Positions 40,301 to 50,440 of a stretch of 64,000 bases of DNA are shown one piece after another (the stretch's first letter is position 1; each line of letters opens with the position of its first letter). The DNA is taken from contig CM077600.1 in NCBI GenBank assembly GCA_039654915.1, positions 37,928,492 to 37,992,491 of the forward strand. The letters run 5' to 3'. A program made the translations under genes and the position numbers. This stretch comes from Aquilaria yunnanensis (Eukaryota; Streptophyta; Magnoliopsida; Malvales; Thymelaeaceae). The notes beneath the pieces were generated by a model. That model was not told where the DNA came from. It saw only the letters and a list, made by a program, of their open reading frames with translations, and did not search any database.

Positions 40301-40667
40301 TCCTCCAGAGTATGGTCAGGCATGGGTAGCAACCCTGCGAGGGGATGTATATAGTTTTGGTGTTGTCATGCTTGAGCTTCTCAGTGGGAAAAGACCTGTG
40401 GAAATGTTCAAGCCGAAAATGTCTAGAGAACTTGTTAAGTGGGTGCACCAAATGAGAAGTGATGGGAAGCAAGATGAAATCTTTGATCCTCTCCTCGTAG
40501 GGAAGGGTTTTGAGGAAGAGATGCTGCAGGTACTGGATGTGGCCTGCATGTGTGTCAACCAGAACCCTATGAAGAGGCCAACCATTAAGGAAGTCGTCGA
40601 GTGGCTGAAGAATGTTGGAATGGCCAAACAGAGACCGAAACAAGAGTCTGCAAATAGGGGCCTTTAG
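37383..40667 (+). CDS. PSY1R: PSY1 receptor-like LRR receptor kinase (PSY1R family), intronless
   Basis: A plasma-membrane receptor kinase of the LRR-X/PSKR group, which perceives tyrosine-sulfated peptides and promotes cell expansion. The single exon gives 1094 aa, close to Arabidopsis PSY1R (At1g72300). A hydrophobic signal (about 33-52, poly-Leu from a CTG repeat) is followed by the CCSWRGVHC cap (about 84-92). About 20 LRRs run to about residue 690, interrupted near 540-585 by the island domain ([20 protein letters not shown]) typical of PSKR/PSY1R. A membrane helix lies at about 717-740 ([20 protein letters not shown]). The kinase has the Gly loop GCGGFG at 811, catalytic Lys 832, HRD 928-930 and DFG 948-950, followed by [14 protein letters not shown], all intact. 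An internal Met at about residue 29 lies closer to the hydrophobic signal and could be the true start. PSKR1 is the nearest alternative; the [17 protein letters not shown] juxtamembrane part favours PSY1R. Confidence 0.92.
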   Translation: MTLHGGHIKPSSGSGSGSGFLRPITTLSMLSSFPIVFLLPPLLLLLLLPASPGHAACQQADGDALLLFLSDIKSPPLDWSNSTDCCSWRGVHCDASDGRVTRLQLFSRGLTGVLSPAIVNLTALTHLNLSYNSLSGSVPSGFFSSLTRLQLLDLSFNDLSGNLPLDISANPIPIQTIDLSSNRLHGVISANSFLHAAWDLTTFNVSNNSFTGPFPSDICANKSSLAFFDLSDNKFSGEIAPGIGNCTRLQVLRAGFNNLSGQVPGDIYGLVSLQQLSLPANHLSGSINGVVRLTNLTVLELFSNNFSGLIPQDIDSLSSLEGLQLHINNFTGPLPPSLMNCTNLTTLNLRVNQLDGDLSAFNFSTFHQLRTLDLGNNNFSGNLPPTLYACKSLTAVRLASNNLTGQILPDVQSLQSLSFLSVSNNMLTNASGALRNLMGCKSLTTVILTGNFVNESVPEYENITAADVFQNIQVLGLGGCKFTGNIPNWLALLKNLEVLDLSQNRITGQVPSWIAGLSKLFYIDLSDNLLSGGFPEQLTHLWALTTEASKNEVDRSYLELPVFVMPNNATNQQYNQLSNLPPAIYLRNNSFSGNIPAEIGQLKFIHVLDLSYNNFSGSIPDEISNLTNLEKLDLSENHLSGPIPASLKVLHFLSSFSVAYNNLQGPIPSGGQFDTFTSSSFDGNPGLCGTIVQRACPGTTTNSHPIVPRGHELNTKLIIGLVLGICFGTGLIVTVLALWILSKRRINPGGDIEKIEMEMISSNSFSGIVPETDNDTSLMMLFRNNNNEFKDLTIPELLKATGHFNQENIIGCGGFGLVYKAVLGNGTKLAVKKLSGEFGLMEREFKAEVEALSTAQHENLVALQGYCVHEGARLLIYNFMENGSLDYWLHEKPDGPSQLDWPTRLKIARGAGNGLAYMHQICEPHIVHRDIKSSNILLDEKFEAHVADFGLSRLILPYHTHVTTELVGTLGYIPPEYGQAWVATLRGDVYSFGVVMLELLSGKRPVEMFKPKMSRELVKWVHQMRSDGKQDEIFDPLLVGKGFEEEMLQVLDVACMCVNQNPMKRPTIKEVVEWLKNVGMAKQRPKQESANRGL
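37495..37527 (+). repeat. Coding (CTG)n/(CCG) repeat in the signal peptide
   Basis: Six to seven consecutive CTG codons (with CCG) encode a poly-Leu core in the signal peptide of the PSY1R-like gene. Length change would be in-frame and would only lengthen the hydrophobic core. Confidence 0.85.
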
Positions 40668-41529
40668 TGCTTTTGACAAAAGACGGATTACTTGCACATA
40701 ATATAATAGTCTTTTACTGCATATTTTCATTGCATTTTTGCCCTTGTAAGTAAAATTTTATCTCATTATACAATTTTAGGTATGTGTGAAAAGGAAAAGG
40801 AAAAAATATATATGAGAATGAGGAATATATTGAACTTGAAGTATGGTTGGAAGAGTAATATATATCAAAATAGTTTAGTGTGGATTCAGTAAATAGCTGT
40901 TTGTTAGGCAACTGTGGGAACAAGTGAGCTACATCAACTTAGCCTGCATTTCTCCCTCGATCCCTGTTTCGGCCATTTCCTCTTTCTAATTGAACCCTTA
41001 AATATCACTTCATATTCATCTAGAGGCGCACATCTACCAGCAAACTCAATCCTATCCTAGAAGAAGCAGCCATCTCTGTGAGTTACGGTTGAAGACCAGG
41101 AGAAATCTTGAGGCAGAAACATGACAGAAGAACCAATAGCACTAGATATTGATCTGATTCAGCTCAACCAAGGTTAGAAGCAGATACCCATTTGCTGCCT
41201 ACTGATGACTAATTCATATGTTCACTCTAGAAAAAAGTCCTCCATTGTGACTGAAACCCTTGAAGGGAATAGTCATATGAGACAATTTGTCGAGCATGTG
41301 GAGTGCATCTTAGTACTCGGCCAGAATTAGGTGAACTGAGTCCTGCATTTCTACCTCTCGTCAAAGTTATAGACTTATAGCGAAGGCGGGTAGAGAATTT
41401 ACCGGTTTGGAAAACTCCCAATTGTCTGCCTGTACAAAATGTGGCTGGCGTATGGCATGCTTTGATTGCCTTGTTCACAATCGCGTTAGGCATAGGCATA
41501 CGGAGCAGGGGAACAATGCCAACACGCTG
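40668..41529. other. 3' flank of the PSY1R-like gene, no further gene
   Basis: AT-rich 3' UTR sequence follows the stop, then mixed sequence. A minus-strand open frame at 41227-41499 has no recognised domain. Confidence 0.45.
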
Positions 41530-41740
41530 CGCCGCAACAGCGATTAGTTAACGGAAGTTACGATGGACGCGCGCGCGCCACACGTAACGACGTATCCTAA
41601 CGCTACGCGGGACGTACAACCCACGCAACGTAACAGTTAACGTTAACGCTACGTCATACGCACTCTAAGTGGGCTTATATAAACAGGCTTGGGTCTTCTC
41701 CTTTCTCCTCCACCATAGTGATGAGGGCCCAAACCCTAGT
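41530..41740 (+). promoter_or_regulatory. CpG-rich promoter-like block with TATA box and telo-box, no matching gene
   Basis: A stretch unusually rich in CG dinucleotides (41530-41665; gcgcgcgcgcc, repeated aacgtaac/gttaacgttaacg words, several acgt cores) is followed by a canonical ttatataaac TATA (41676-41685). A TGGGCT-like site II motif (gtgggctt, 41669-41676) abuts it. An aaaccctag telo-box lies at about 41732-41740. Site II plus telo-box is the known combination for plant ribosomal-protein, translation and snoRNA genes. No open frame with a recognised product follows, so it may drive a non-coding RNA, or a dead gene. Confidence 0.5.
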
Positions 41741-44700
41741 ATGATGAGTCCATGATCCATCCTTCCATCTCCTCCTTGTTTTCCATCCGCCTTTTTCGCT
41801 CGACGTGGAAATTTGGATGGCGGGTTTTCTATTGCTTCAGTTGCTTGCTGCTGGGTCCATCGCCACAATTCTCTTCCGTGCAGATCTGTCATCACTTTTC
41901 GCTTCAATTGTTCAATGCCTCTTCCTGTCAATTATTCTTACTTTTTTTAATTCGACTAGTTGGTGCTGACGGTGGTTGTTTCTATGGAGGAGCTTGCTAT
42001 TTTTAGAATCCTGATTCCCGACTTCCTGCTGGGTCTGTTGCTAGTAGACTACACCTCTGCATCGTCAAAATTCCTGATATGATCTAGGGTTTGAGGTCTT
42101 CCCATGTTCCATCTTATTTTTGTCTACAGGGTCTAACCAAATGTTTATGTTCAATAGTTGATCTTTCTTGATGGCTACTCAGAAGTTTGAACTGCTTCTG
42201 GATGCCCAGGAAAATCCGATTAAGGGGCGTAGTTGCATAGAGTTTTTCTTTTCTTTTATTCGTCTGCTTTTCATGCACACGATACATAAAGATATGCCAG
42301 TTACTTTGATCCAATCATCAGGTAAAAGCCTTCACTTTGTGTTGATTTCTTTAACTTTTTAGTACTAAGCTTGTCCTTTCTCTTCTTGGATTCATTGTTT
42401 TTCTTACATCCTTTTCACCTCAGAAATTAAAGAGGATGTCAAAGGCGAGGATCTGGTTTTTGATTTCTCAAAATAAGCCCTCATTTGAACGGTTGTACTT
42501 GTACCTACCAACAGATGGGTAGTTCTCTGCGAGATTTTTGTTTTTAGATCAATACAGTTAGCTGCTATTTGAAGTCCATTATTCTTAATGTCAATTTCCT
42601 TTGCTCGTCAGGCTTCAAAAGTTGTTGGGGATTGCATTTCTTCTCAGACCTTCTTGAAGTGCTAAGTTGCTGTTTTGCTCTTTACATGCAACCTTTGGAT
42701 AGTATTAAATTACTGTGTCACAGGTTTTGGAAAATGCTCTTAATCAAATTACTGTTGCAGATAATTTGGTGTACGTATGCCTTTGGTTTCTGGAGTTGCA
42801 GATAATCATTACATGTTCTAGTAGGAATATTTGTGAGTGGCTGAAGGAAATTTGATCATCAATCTTGCAGATACTGTAAATACCTTCCTTCTTGTCACAA
42901 CAATATTGAAGGTAATATGCCAATGGATCACTATCTCAGTTCCATAATATGTCAATTTTTGATTTTTTTGTAACCGAGTCTGACCTGATTTTAACGTATT
43001 AGTGATTGTAAAAAAAAAATTGAAAAATAATATTAGAAGCTTCAAGACCTTATCAAAGTCATATAATCCTTATATTTTGGATCGCTACTCCCACTCTTTT
43101 GTGCTCTTATTTTTACAATACTTTTACTTAAATTTTAAAAAGTGACGCTTTCCAACTCTTGCTTCTATTCCTCACTCTCACTTTCAAGACGCTTTGTGTA
43201 ACTTAGGATGTTGTCTAATATTTGCATATAGATTCATATGTTCTTTGTCATTTACAAAACAAAGAGATCTATCAAGTCAAACTCAATTTCAAAAAGTTGA
43301 AGAATAGAGGGAGCACAGCTTCGTGCAGATTGTTGGAAACACTCTCAGCGCCCAAACTGCTGTTACAGTTAATTGATGTCAAAAGGTGGCTTCTGTTCTT
43401 CACAGAATTATCTGAAGTTTTTTCTCTTTTGTTGGTGAGCGTCTCTCCATCAAAGATCTGGTTAAAATATAAATATTTCTCTCTTTTTTAATTAGATTTA
43501 GCAATGATTTTGGACATGGTTAAGTCATTTTCTTGCTTAAACTTGATGGGGACGTTATAAGTGTTTTTGGCTGGTGCTCAGTTGTTAGAAGCAAAAATTT
43601 GTTCGTCTTCAGTCATATGTCACTTCAACTTCCTTTGATAAAGACCTTAAGTATCCTGTTTATAAATTTTTTTGTCGCTTATTGGTTCCCTTGTCCTTGA
43701 TGGAATGAAGAACTGACAGTAATAAGGACACTCAGGTTAGCTCCTGAACATCTTCATTCTGTATATTATCCCTAAAATTCGTTAGCCTACTTTATCTTGC
43801 CTTCTAAACCGAAACAAGAAAGGGTTTGTGATTTCATTCTCATCTGATCGAGTGGGACTCTTAGAGAATCTAAAATATTGTATCTGCAGTGATGCAGATA
43901 ATTCTTTGGTTGCTCAGCTCTTCATAACTCTTTTATGTTTATGTTGTGTAAAGCTTTAATTGCCATATCATCTGTGATTCTGTAGCCTTTACAGCAGTCC
44001 AGAATTAATCATTGCTTGTTAGACTCTGTTATGGTCATTTGTGCGTGGTATGGACATCCAAAAGAGATGCAGTTTGGAAACTAAATTCTTTGTCTTTCTT
44101 TGTCTTTTTATTGAGCATTGGGCTTCTTTTGTTGTCTGGCTTTTCCCGGTTTCAGCAGTTCCAGACGCTTAAAAAATGTTTGTGACCCTTTGGCCTTGAT
44201 CTCACCAGCGTGGTCACAGCTGAGGTTAGGAATATCTGCAAGGTAAATTCTAACAATGTGGGATGTTGCCAAATTCTGTACGTAAAGAAATTGCGCCTTC
44301 CCCATAGCTTTTTTGTGCAGGGATTGCTATTCGCACCCAGTTGGACCCTTATATGCAATTCCTTTTTGTATGACAACAAATAAAGAGAGCTGTTCTTTTC
44401 CAGCTTTTTAGCATTAATTTTTATTTGATTTCCTTCTCTTAGTTCTCTTTTTGGATTGGGTCTACTTACTTCGTTCAACTGCATCGATGACTGCATGCAG
44501 TGACACACTATCATGTTTTCTCTGACAACATTAACATCAATTGCTCCAGATCATGAAACTATACTTCTGAGAGAGTTATTTTCCTCTGTGCAAGCACGTC
44601 TGCTTCATTCACCATGTTGATGCTTGCGGGAGCTCGTTTTTCTCTTGAAAGCACCTTATAGACCTTCCAAACCATTTGCCAGCATGTAGCATCTATGCTT

Positions 44701-47700
44701 TGAACAGAAATTCAGGCATTGGAAGTTGTTGATTCTCCAATCACTACTGAAACACTTATATTTGGCATGTTATTAATTTGGGTAACTATTAGCTTCTAGG
44801 CATCAAAGTTGAAATGGTTCAACTTGATTGGGTTCGTGAAACCCTAAATGGTGGTTGTCTTTGGACTCAAAATCACTACTGAAACCCTGTTTGTCTTGTT
44901 TGTGACTCAAATTTTCTTGCATGCATCCAGCTTGTTTGATTTTTTCAGAATCTTTTTTCATGTTCACATCTTTTTTAGTTATCTAAATTTTTCATGTTGC
45001 GGAATCTGTTGTTAAAAGCACCAAAGAAGCTAAAGTAGAGACTGAATCTGAGAAGAAGATCGCTGCAGGTGGCAAATGGAATCGGAAACGTGGTATGCTT
45101 ATTTTGGGTAACTTTTTGGGGGCTCAATTTCAGCCGCATATTGGCTTCAGTTGAATTTTTATATTTTTAATATGCCGGCAAATTCTTCGCCCAAGGTGCG
45201 TGAGTTGCTGCTAAGTGAAGTCGGTATGGTCAATTTAGTGTTGGAATTATATCATGCATGATGCACCTGGAGGGACCATTCTAAGTGAGGACTCTATGAT
45301 TCTTCCTTCTGTCTTAATGCAAGGATGTAGGTACGTTGAATAGATCCTCTTTGCTGCTGTTTCTGAACTCTTAAAAGATTTTATAGCAGTGGCATGAGGA
45401 TTAGGTATTAGAGGTGTTGACAAGGCATGAAGCAAGTAAGCAACAATATGCCAAGGATAAATGATTCATTGCATTTTGATATTTAGGCAACTTGCTACTG
45501 TCAGATCCTTGATTTACTATTGTGCATTGGAATAGGGACAGAAGCGGAAAGTTAGTTGGACACTAAAAAAGAATCATTTCCAGACCATAAATTTCTTTGA
45601 CTTTATCTTATGTTGGAGACATGTTTTATATAGTCATTTGTTGTCTTCGAAAGATGGTGTACTACTTTATCGCCTTTATTTCCCGCGAAACTCATATGCA
45701 GATCTTTCTTTTCTTCTTAGCTCCTCCAAAGCTTCCCAATCCCGCTTCTTGCCTCTTTTTTCATATCCCACTGCGAACTTCATTTCTCTAAATTCCCTGT
45801 TTACTTCAGGCTTACCATTTCCTTTGTTGGAAATCTGCTTAAGAAGCTGAGAGGAGTTGACATATCTACTGATATTGTCTTTGAATAGCTAACGCCTTCC
45901 TAGTGGAGGTAATCAAGTCCTCTTGAACCCCTAATCGCCTCGTCGCACCGAAAAGCTTTGTTGCTAAAAACTTGATCATTTCATCCTGGTCAATTACATC
46001 AAAATGGTAGTAACAAAGAATGGCAAAAATTCCCAAGGAGCAAAAGTTGTTGGAACCATTCCTTAAAAGACCGAGCGGAATCCTGGAAGGGAAATGACTA
46101 CTTTTGTCAAGTCTCCTTAGATGCGGCACAGAACAAAAACAGAAGAGACAGAGATTTGTCTTCCTCCCCACCAGGTAAGCAAGTGGGATTTGACTTGTGC
46201 ACCTTTATCAACAAAGGGAGACCCAACAACTTCGGCTTAAAAGAAGACCGAAGCTGAGGCACATGGAGGAAAAGGCTAAACTAAGGCCCAATAACAAGGG
46301 CTAGGCCAGATTGGACTCTAACTAGGAAGACGTCGAAAATATTTCTAACAGCAATACATGTATACTCGGATCCAGTGGTCCAAGGAAACGTATCACCTCT
46401 AAGATACCAACTTTTACCAAAACTTGCAAGTATTCCTTAATTGCACACAAATGTCTAAAATCATCAATTGAGTTTCACAGCATCTTGTGCAGGTAGCCAT
46501 AGTATTTTACGCGGGAGCGGGACTCGTAGGTCTTGCTCCATCTATCAACGTATTGAAGCCCATCTCAGTGCACTAGCTCATTTTGACCTTAATCTTCAAC
46601 GACTTACACTAGCGCTAGCATATTATCATCTTTTCAAAAGAGCTAAAATTTCTGGTCCAGGAAAAAAACATTGGACTCGATAGCATCATAATTCATGATT
46701 GATTATGGTGATCGTAGTCTATCGAATTAGCATGATTCTGAGGAAACTTGTTCATTCTAACTACCCATAATTATCACAATTTATTAATCAATAAAAAAAA
46801 TTATTTCTTCCATCCCATATTTCTTACACCGTATTTTTTTTTATTGTCCTTGTATCGTTTCTTGTTTTAGTAAGTTTTTCTAAACAACTTTATAATTATA
46901 CCTCACCCCCATCTACTATTCTCTTGTTCGTTTTGAACAAGTTTTGTTTCTCCGATCCCCTTGTTGGCCACTACTAGTATAGTTGAGAATAAGGTATTGT
47001 AATCAGTAAAGAAATCAAATAAGGCGAGGAACTTTGACCGAAAATAAGTTAAATAAAAAGCTCAAATTTAAGTGATAATGATTTCATAAGTTCTAGACAT
47101 TTCACAATTTGGTCCTAAATTGATTGAAGTGTCAATAAAAGTTTTAAAATTTACAATATTTGTTACTTTTGGTACTATATGTGATGACAGTGCAACAAAG
47201 AAACACAAAAAAACTCATGTTTGATATTAACAGGATATTTTTTTCCAGATAATACCAAATGCCAGTAATTATAGAATAGAAAAACTACTTTTCTTAGCAA
47301 GGCAAGCTATCAATATCATGTCAGATTTTGGTAAACTAATGACATCTCACCCAGGGTGAGATCCGGCCTTGAGTGCCTGCTTGCAATACTTCCTCCATCA
47401 CACCATTAAATATTGTTTTGGCTATTTTTTGGATCCAAAAAATGCAAACACTATCTTTTTCCCGTATACTTTAAAAGTAACTTTAGTTCCTACAAATTTT
47501 GTAAAGATGGTTGTGTGTAAAAAGAAAAAAGAAAGGAAAGTTACGCAAAATATGAACTGATTAATTAACTGGATGGAACGAGTAGTTGTTTGTTCCCTCC
47601 TCCAATAGTTCAAAAAGTGTACCGTTAGTCCCACCCAAGCACGGACATCCAAAACAATGCAGTTTCCCATGCCCTTTCAAATTCAAAACATGCATCGACC

Positions 47701-47800
47701 CAATCAAACCCACCAACTGCTCCCCCCGTAGATTCTCGCCACGTGTTTCCATCAAGACGTGGCCCAATCATTCTGGATGTTTTCCAGACTTCCGAGCAGC
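41741..47800. other. 6-kb stretch without a recognisable gene, possibly transcribed
   Basis: Sequence downstream of the promoter-like block is not as AT-rich as true intergenic DNA and has many T-rich tracts with cag acceptor-like sites. A short open segment begins with ATG at 42170 (MATQKFELLLDAQENPIKG, context atggct). A second lies at about 45001-45095 (AESVVKSTKEAKVETESEKK) and ends at a gtatgc donor-like site. They could be exons of one decayed or fast-evolving gene, but I cannot join them to a known family. Other open frames (45866-46171 minus, 46468-46683 plus) are unrecognised. Confidence 0.35.
43086..43312. repeat. Possible Stowaway-like MITE
   Basis: The left end ctactcccactcttttgtgc and the right end gaagaatagagggagcac resemble the CTCCCTC-type inverted ends of plant MITEs. 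The TIRs are imperfect and no clear target duplication was found. Confidence 0.35.
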
Positions 47801-47805
47801 CGACT

Positions 47806-47816
47806 CTATATATTTC
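47806..47816 (+). promoter_or_regulatory. Candidate TATA box of TLP8
   Basis: ctatatatttc lies 45-55 bases before the short upstream open frame at 47861 and about 95 bases before the TLP8 start. Spacing to a start site near 47840 would be typical. Confidence 0.6.
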
Positions 47817-47860
47817 GGTTGAACGGACCTCCACGTTCATCTTCAGAAAGAAAGAAAAAA

Positions 47861-47881
47861 ATGGAAGAAGAATTCTACTAA
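47861..47881 (+). CDS. Upstream ORF (6 codons) in the TLP8 leader
   Basis: An ATG in A-rich context (aaaaaaatggaag) opens a six-residue frame, MEEEFY, ending in TAA 24 bases before the TLP8 start. If the leader begins near 47840 this uORF is in the mRNA and could reduce translation of TLP8. Whether it is translated is not visible from sequence. Confidence 0.4.
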   Translation: MEEEFY

Positions 47882-47905
47882 ATTACACTCGTTATCTAAG
47901 ATAAA

Positions 47906-50440
47906 ATGAGTGGTACCAACAAACTTACTGATGAGCGCCAAGCTTCGGCAGCTTCACGGCCCCTCGCACAACTCAAACACAGCTGCAGTTGCAGCGAGGT
48001 CAAAAAAGCCGATGATGACAAAGAGAACTCAGAGCCTGCGAGCACCAGAGCTAATGGGCATTTCAAATCCTTATCCACAATCGAGTCTTTGCACTCAGCC
48101 AGAGCCGGAGGAGGTTCGAATTTCAGGTCCTTTTCCGACGGCAAGGTCTTGAAGCAGTCGTCGCTTCAATTCTGTATGCAGGCCAACGAGCCCGACAAGG
48201 GTTTTGGGTTCGGACCCAAGTTGTGGGATCCAAATCCTATTGAGAGTCACAGCTCATACTCTTCTGACATTTGGGACTATTCCGATTCGGAGGCGGCTCC
48301 GGCGTCTTCTTGGTCCACATTGCCCAATAGGTACTATTTGATCACTCTATTGCTCAGTTTTACTTATTTGGCTCTTTTGTTTTGCTTAATTTGATATTCT
48401 GTTATGTGGCCTGGTGGGGTTGTTTCCAGGGCCTTGTTGTGCAGGCCATTGCCATTGGATGTTGGAAGGTGTACTTGTATTATTGTGAAGGAATCATCTC
48501 GTCCAGAAAAAGGATCTCCAACCGCTGGTTCTCTATATTCATTTTATACAAGTGTATGTGGCCCCTTGTTTTTTTCCCTTCCTTTTTGTTTCTAGTAGAT
48601 TTGAGGGAGTCCAAACGTTCCTTTTCCGATGATGGATGATTCTCGTGTTCTGTTGTGTTTATAACAATCTGTTGACCTCTCTAGGAAGGATACTGAATGT
48701 TCTGCTTATGATTCATACGGCTTGGTGAATTGTGCACTAACCCATTTTCCATGGATTACTGTCTGGCCGAAGTAGGACAAATGTAACTGGTTCGACTTCT
48801 GTGTGTGAAAATTTGTTTGAGAAACAGAGTCGGTTTCAGATCCTCTTAGTGTGAAATCATTATCTAATCATTATCTTTTTAGGTGATAGTCACTCTAAGA
48901 ATGTAACTGAAACTACTTGTTATTCACAGGAAGGTAAGGGACGACAGGATCGAAAGCTTGCTGTAGCTTATCATAAGCGGCGAAATGGAAGATCAGAGTT
49001 CACTATAATTCAAAACAAGAAAGGGATGCCATCCATTTCAGATGATTCTTACCTCGGAGTTATGAAGGCAAACCTTGTTGGCTCGAAATATCAGATATGG
49101 GATCAGGTTCGGGTACAAATTGTTCCTCATTTGACAACAACATATACTTGCAGGGCAAGACTGGTCTTCCCCGAGCTAGTCCTATATGTCTTTAGTACTT
49201 TATCTGGTTCCCATGATATTTTAAATTGCAGGGTGGCAAAAAGAAATCTCTTACCAAGCAGTCTAATAAGCTACTGGCTGTTGTCAAGTAAGCCAAATGT
49301 CCTGTCTTCCCAAGAATCAGTTGTACATGTTTTATCATCTCCAGCTATGATCGTCATTTGTTTATGCAGTTTCATGTCGACCGTATCCACCTGGACCGGA
49401 AGTTACCGAAGAATGAAGGCTTATGTACCTAAGCATCAATCAATGCAGCTAAAGAATACCTCTCAGGTGGATTAAAATGACATTACAGTTTCTGTTGTAC
49501 ATGTTTGTTAGTTCTGTAGCCAACACTGACATGATAAAACTTTTCACCTTCTGGGTGTAGTTGCAACATATTAATGGAATGCCCATGGATTGGGAAGGAA
49601 GAATTGATAAAGTTCACAGGCTCTTCTCAAGAACTCCGCATTATAATGATGTAAGAGGAACGGTTTATTTCAGAAACTGACAAAATGTTGTACCTCATTG
49701 TCTTTTAATCTTTGAGTTTGGTTTCTTGGTTTCAGGTTTCAAGACAATATGAGTTGGACTTCCGGGACCGGGGAAGACCCGGACTCAAAATATGCCGCTC
49801 TGCGAAAAACTTTCAGTTGACTCTGGAGGTGTGTGCAAGAAATCTTTTAGCTTCTACTTACCCGTTTTCCTCGTTTTGTTTTTTCTTTTAGAAATAGATA
49901 AGTGCTGTGAACGAGTGGCCAAAGGACTGCAAGTTGAACCCTGGACTTGAAATAACAAACCCGTCCTCCCTTACTTCTTGAAAATTATTACTTGTTATTC
50001 ACAACAATTAATTTATAATTTTTTATCTTCAATATTTTCGTATATAAATGAAAAACTTTTATGTATGAATGATAAAAAAGACTTATAATTTCTAAGTATA
50101 ATTTTTAAAAATAATAATATAAATAAATTCAAGATAAAATTAGTAAAAAAATATGGGGCGAGGGAGCAGCTTCTTCTAACTGCTTATTGCATCCTTTGCC
50201 TAGGAAAATGGAAGGCAAACCATTCTGCAGCTTGGCAGAGTGGAAAAACATAAATATGTGATGGATTTCAGGTAAAATCATGGAGATAATTATTCAAATC
50301 TTTTGCAGTTACTAAAAAGTATTCCTAAAATGAGAATTGATCCTGTAATATTTTGCTCTTGCAGATATCCTTTAACTGGATGCCAAGCATTTTGCATATG
50401 CCTGGCTTCCATAGACTCAAAGCTTTGCTGCACATTGTAG
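47906..50440 (+). CDS. TLP8: Tubby-like protein 8 (TLP8), F-box-less, 9 exons
   Basis: Tubby-domain proteins bind phosphoinositides and, in plants, usually pair the domain with an F-box. I join exons 47906-48330, 48430-48553, 48930-49106, 49232-49287, 49370-49466, 49561-49650, 49736-49828, 50204-50271 and 50365-50440. Phases agree and give 401 aa, close to AtTLP8 (At1g16070, about 400 aa as I recall). Residues 1-141 are Ser/Asp-rich and disordered, without an F-box, which separates TLP8 from other plant TLPs. The tubby domain starts at ALLCRPLPLDVGRCTCIIVK (exon 2) and continues with DRKLAVAYHKRRNGRSEFTI, NLVGSKYQIWDQ, GSYRRMKAYVPKHQSMQL and RDRGRPGLKICRSAKNFQLT. It ends with the family signature FCICLASIDSKLCCTL and stop. 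Intron 7 contains a MITE. It is convergent with the AP2 gene to the right. No lesion seen. Confidence 0.93.
49966..50166 (+). mobile_element. Stowaway-like MITE inside TLP8 intron 7
   Basis: Left end ctcccttacttcttg and right end ggggcgagggag are inverted. The interior (ttttatcttcaatatttt, atataaatgaaaaacttt) matches the MITE at 54162-54350 in the same orientation. The flanking TA duplication is not preserved. It lies between exons 7 and 8 and does not disturb their splice sites. Confidence 0.7.

Noticed and set aside
40290..40730. Long minus-strand frames within the PSY1R-like kinase exon
   Set aside because: They are antisense shadows of a long, conserved coding exon and have no family resemblance.
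41741..45500. Search for box C/D snoRNAs after the telo-box promoter
   Set aside because: Several tgatga-like and ctga words occur, but no pair with flanking stems and suitable spacing was convincing by eye.
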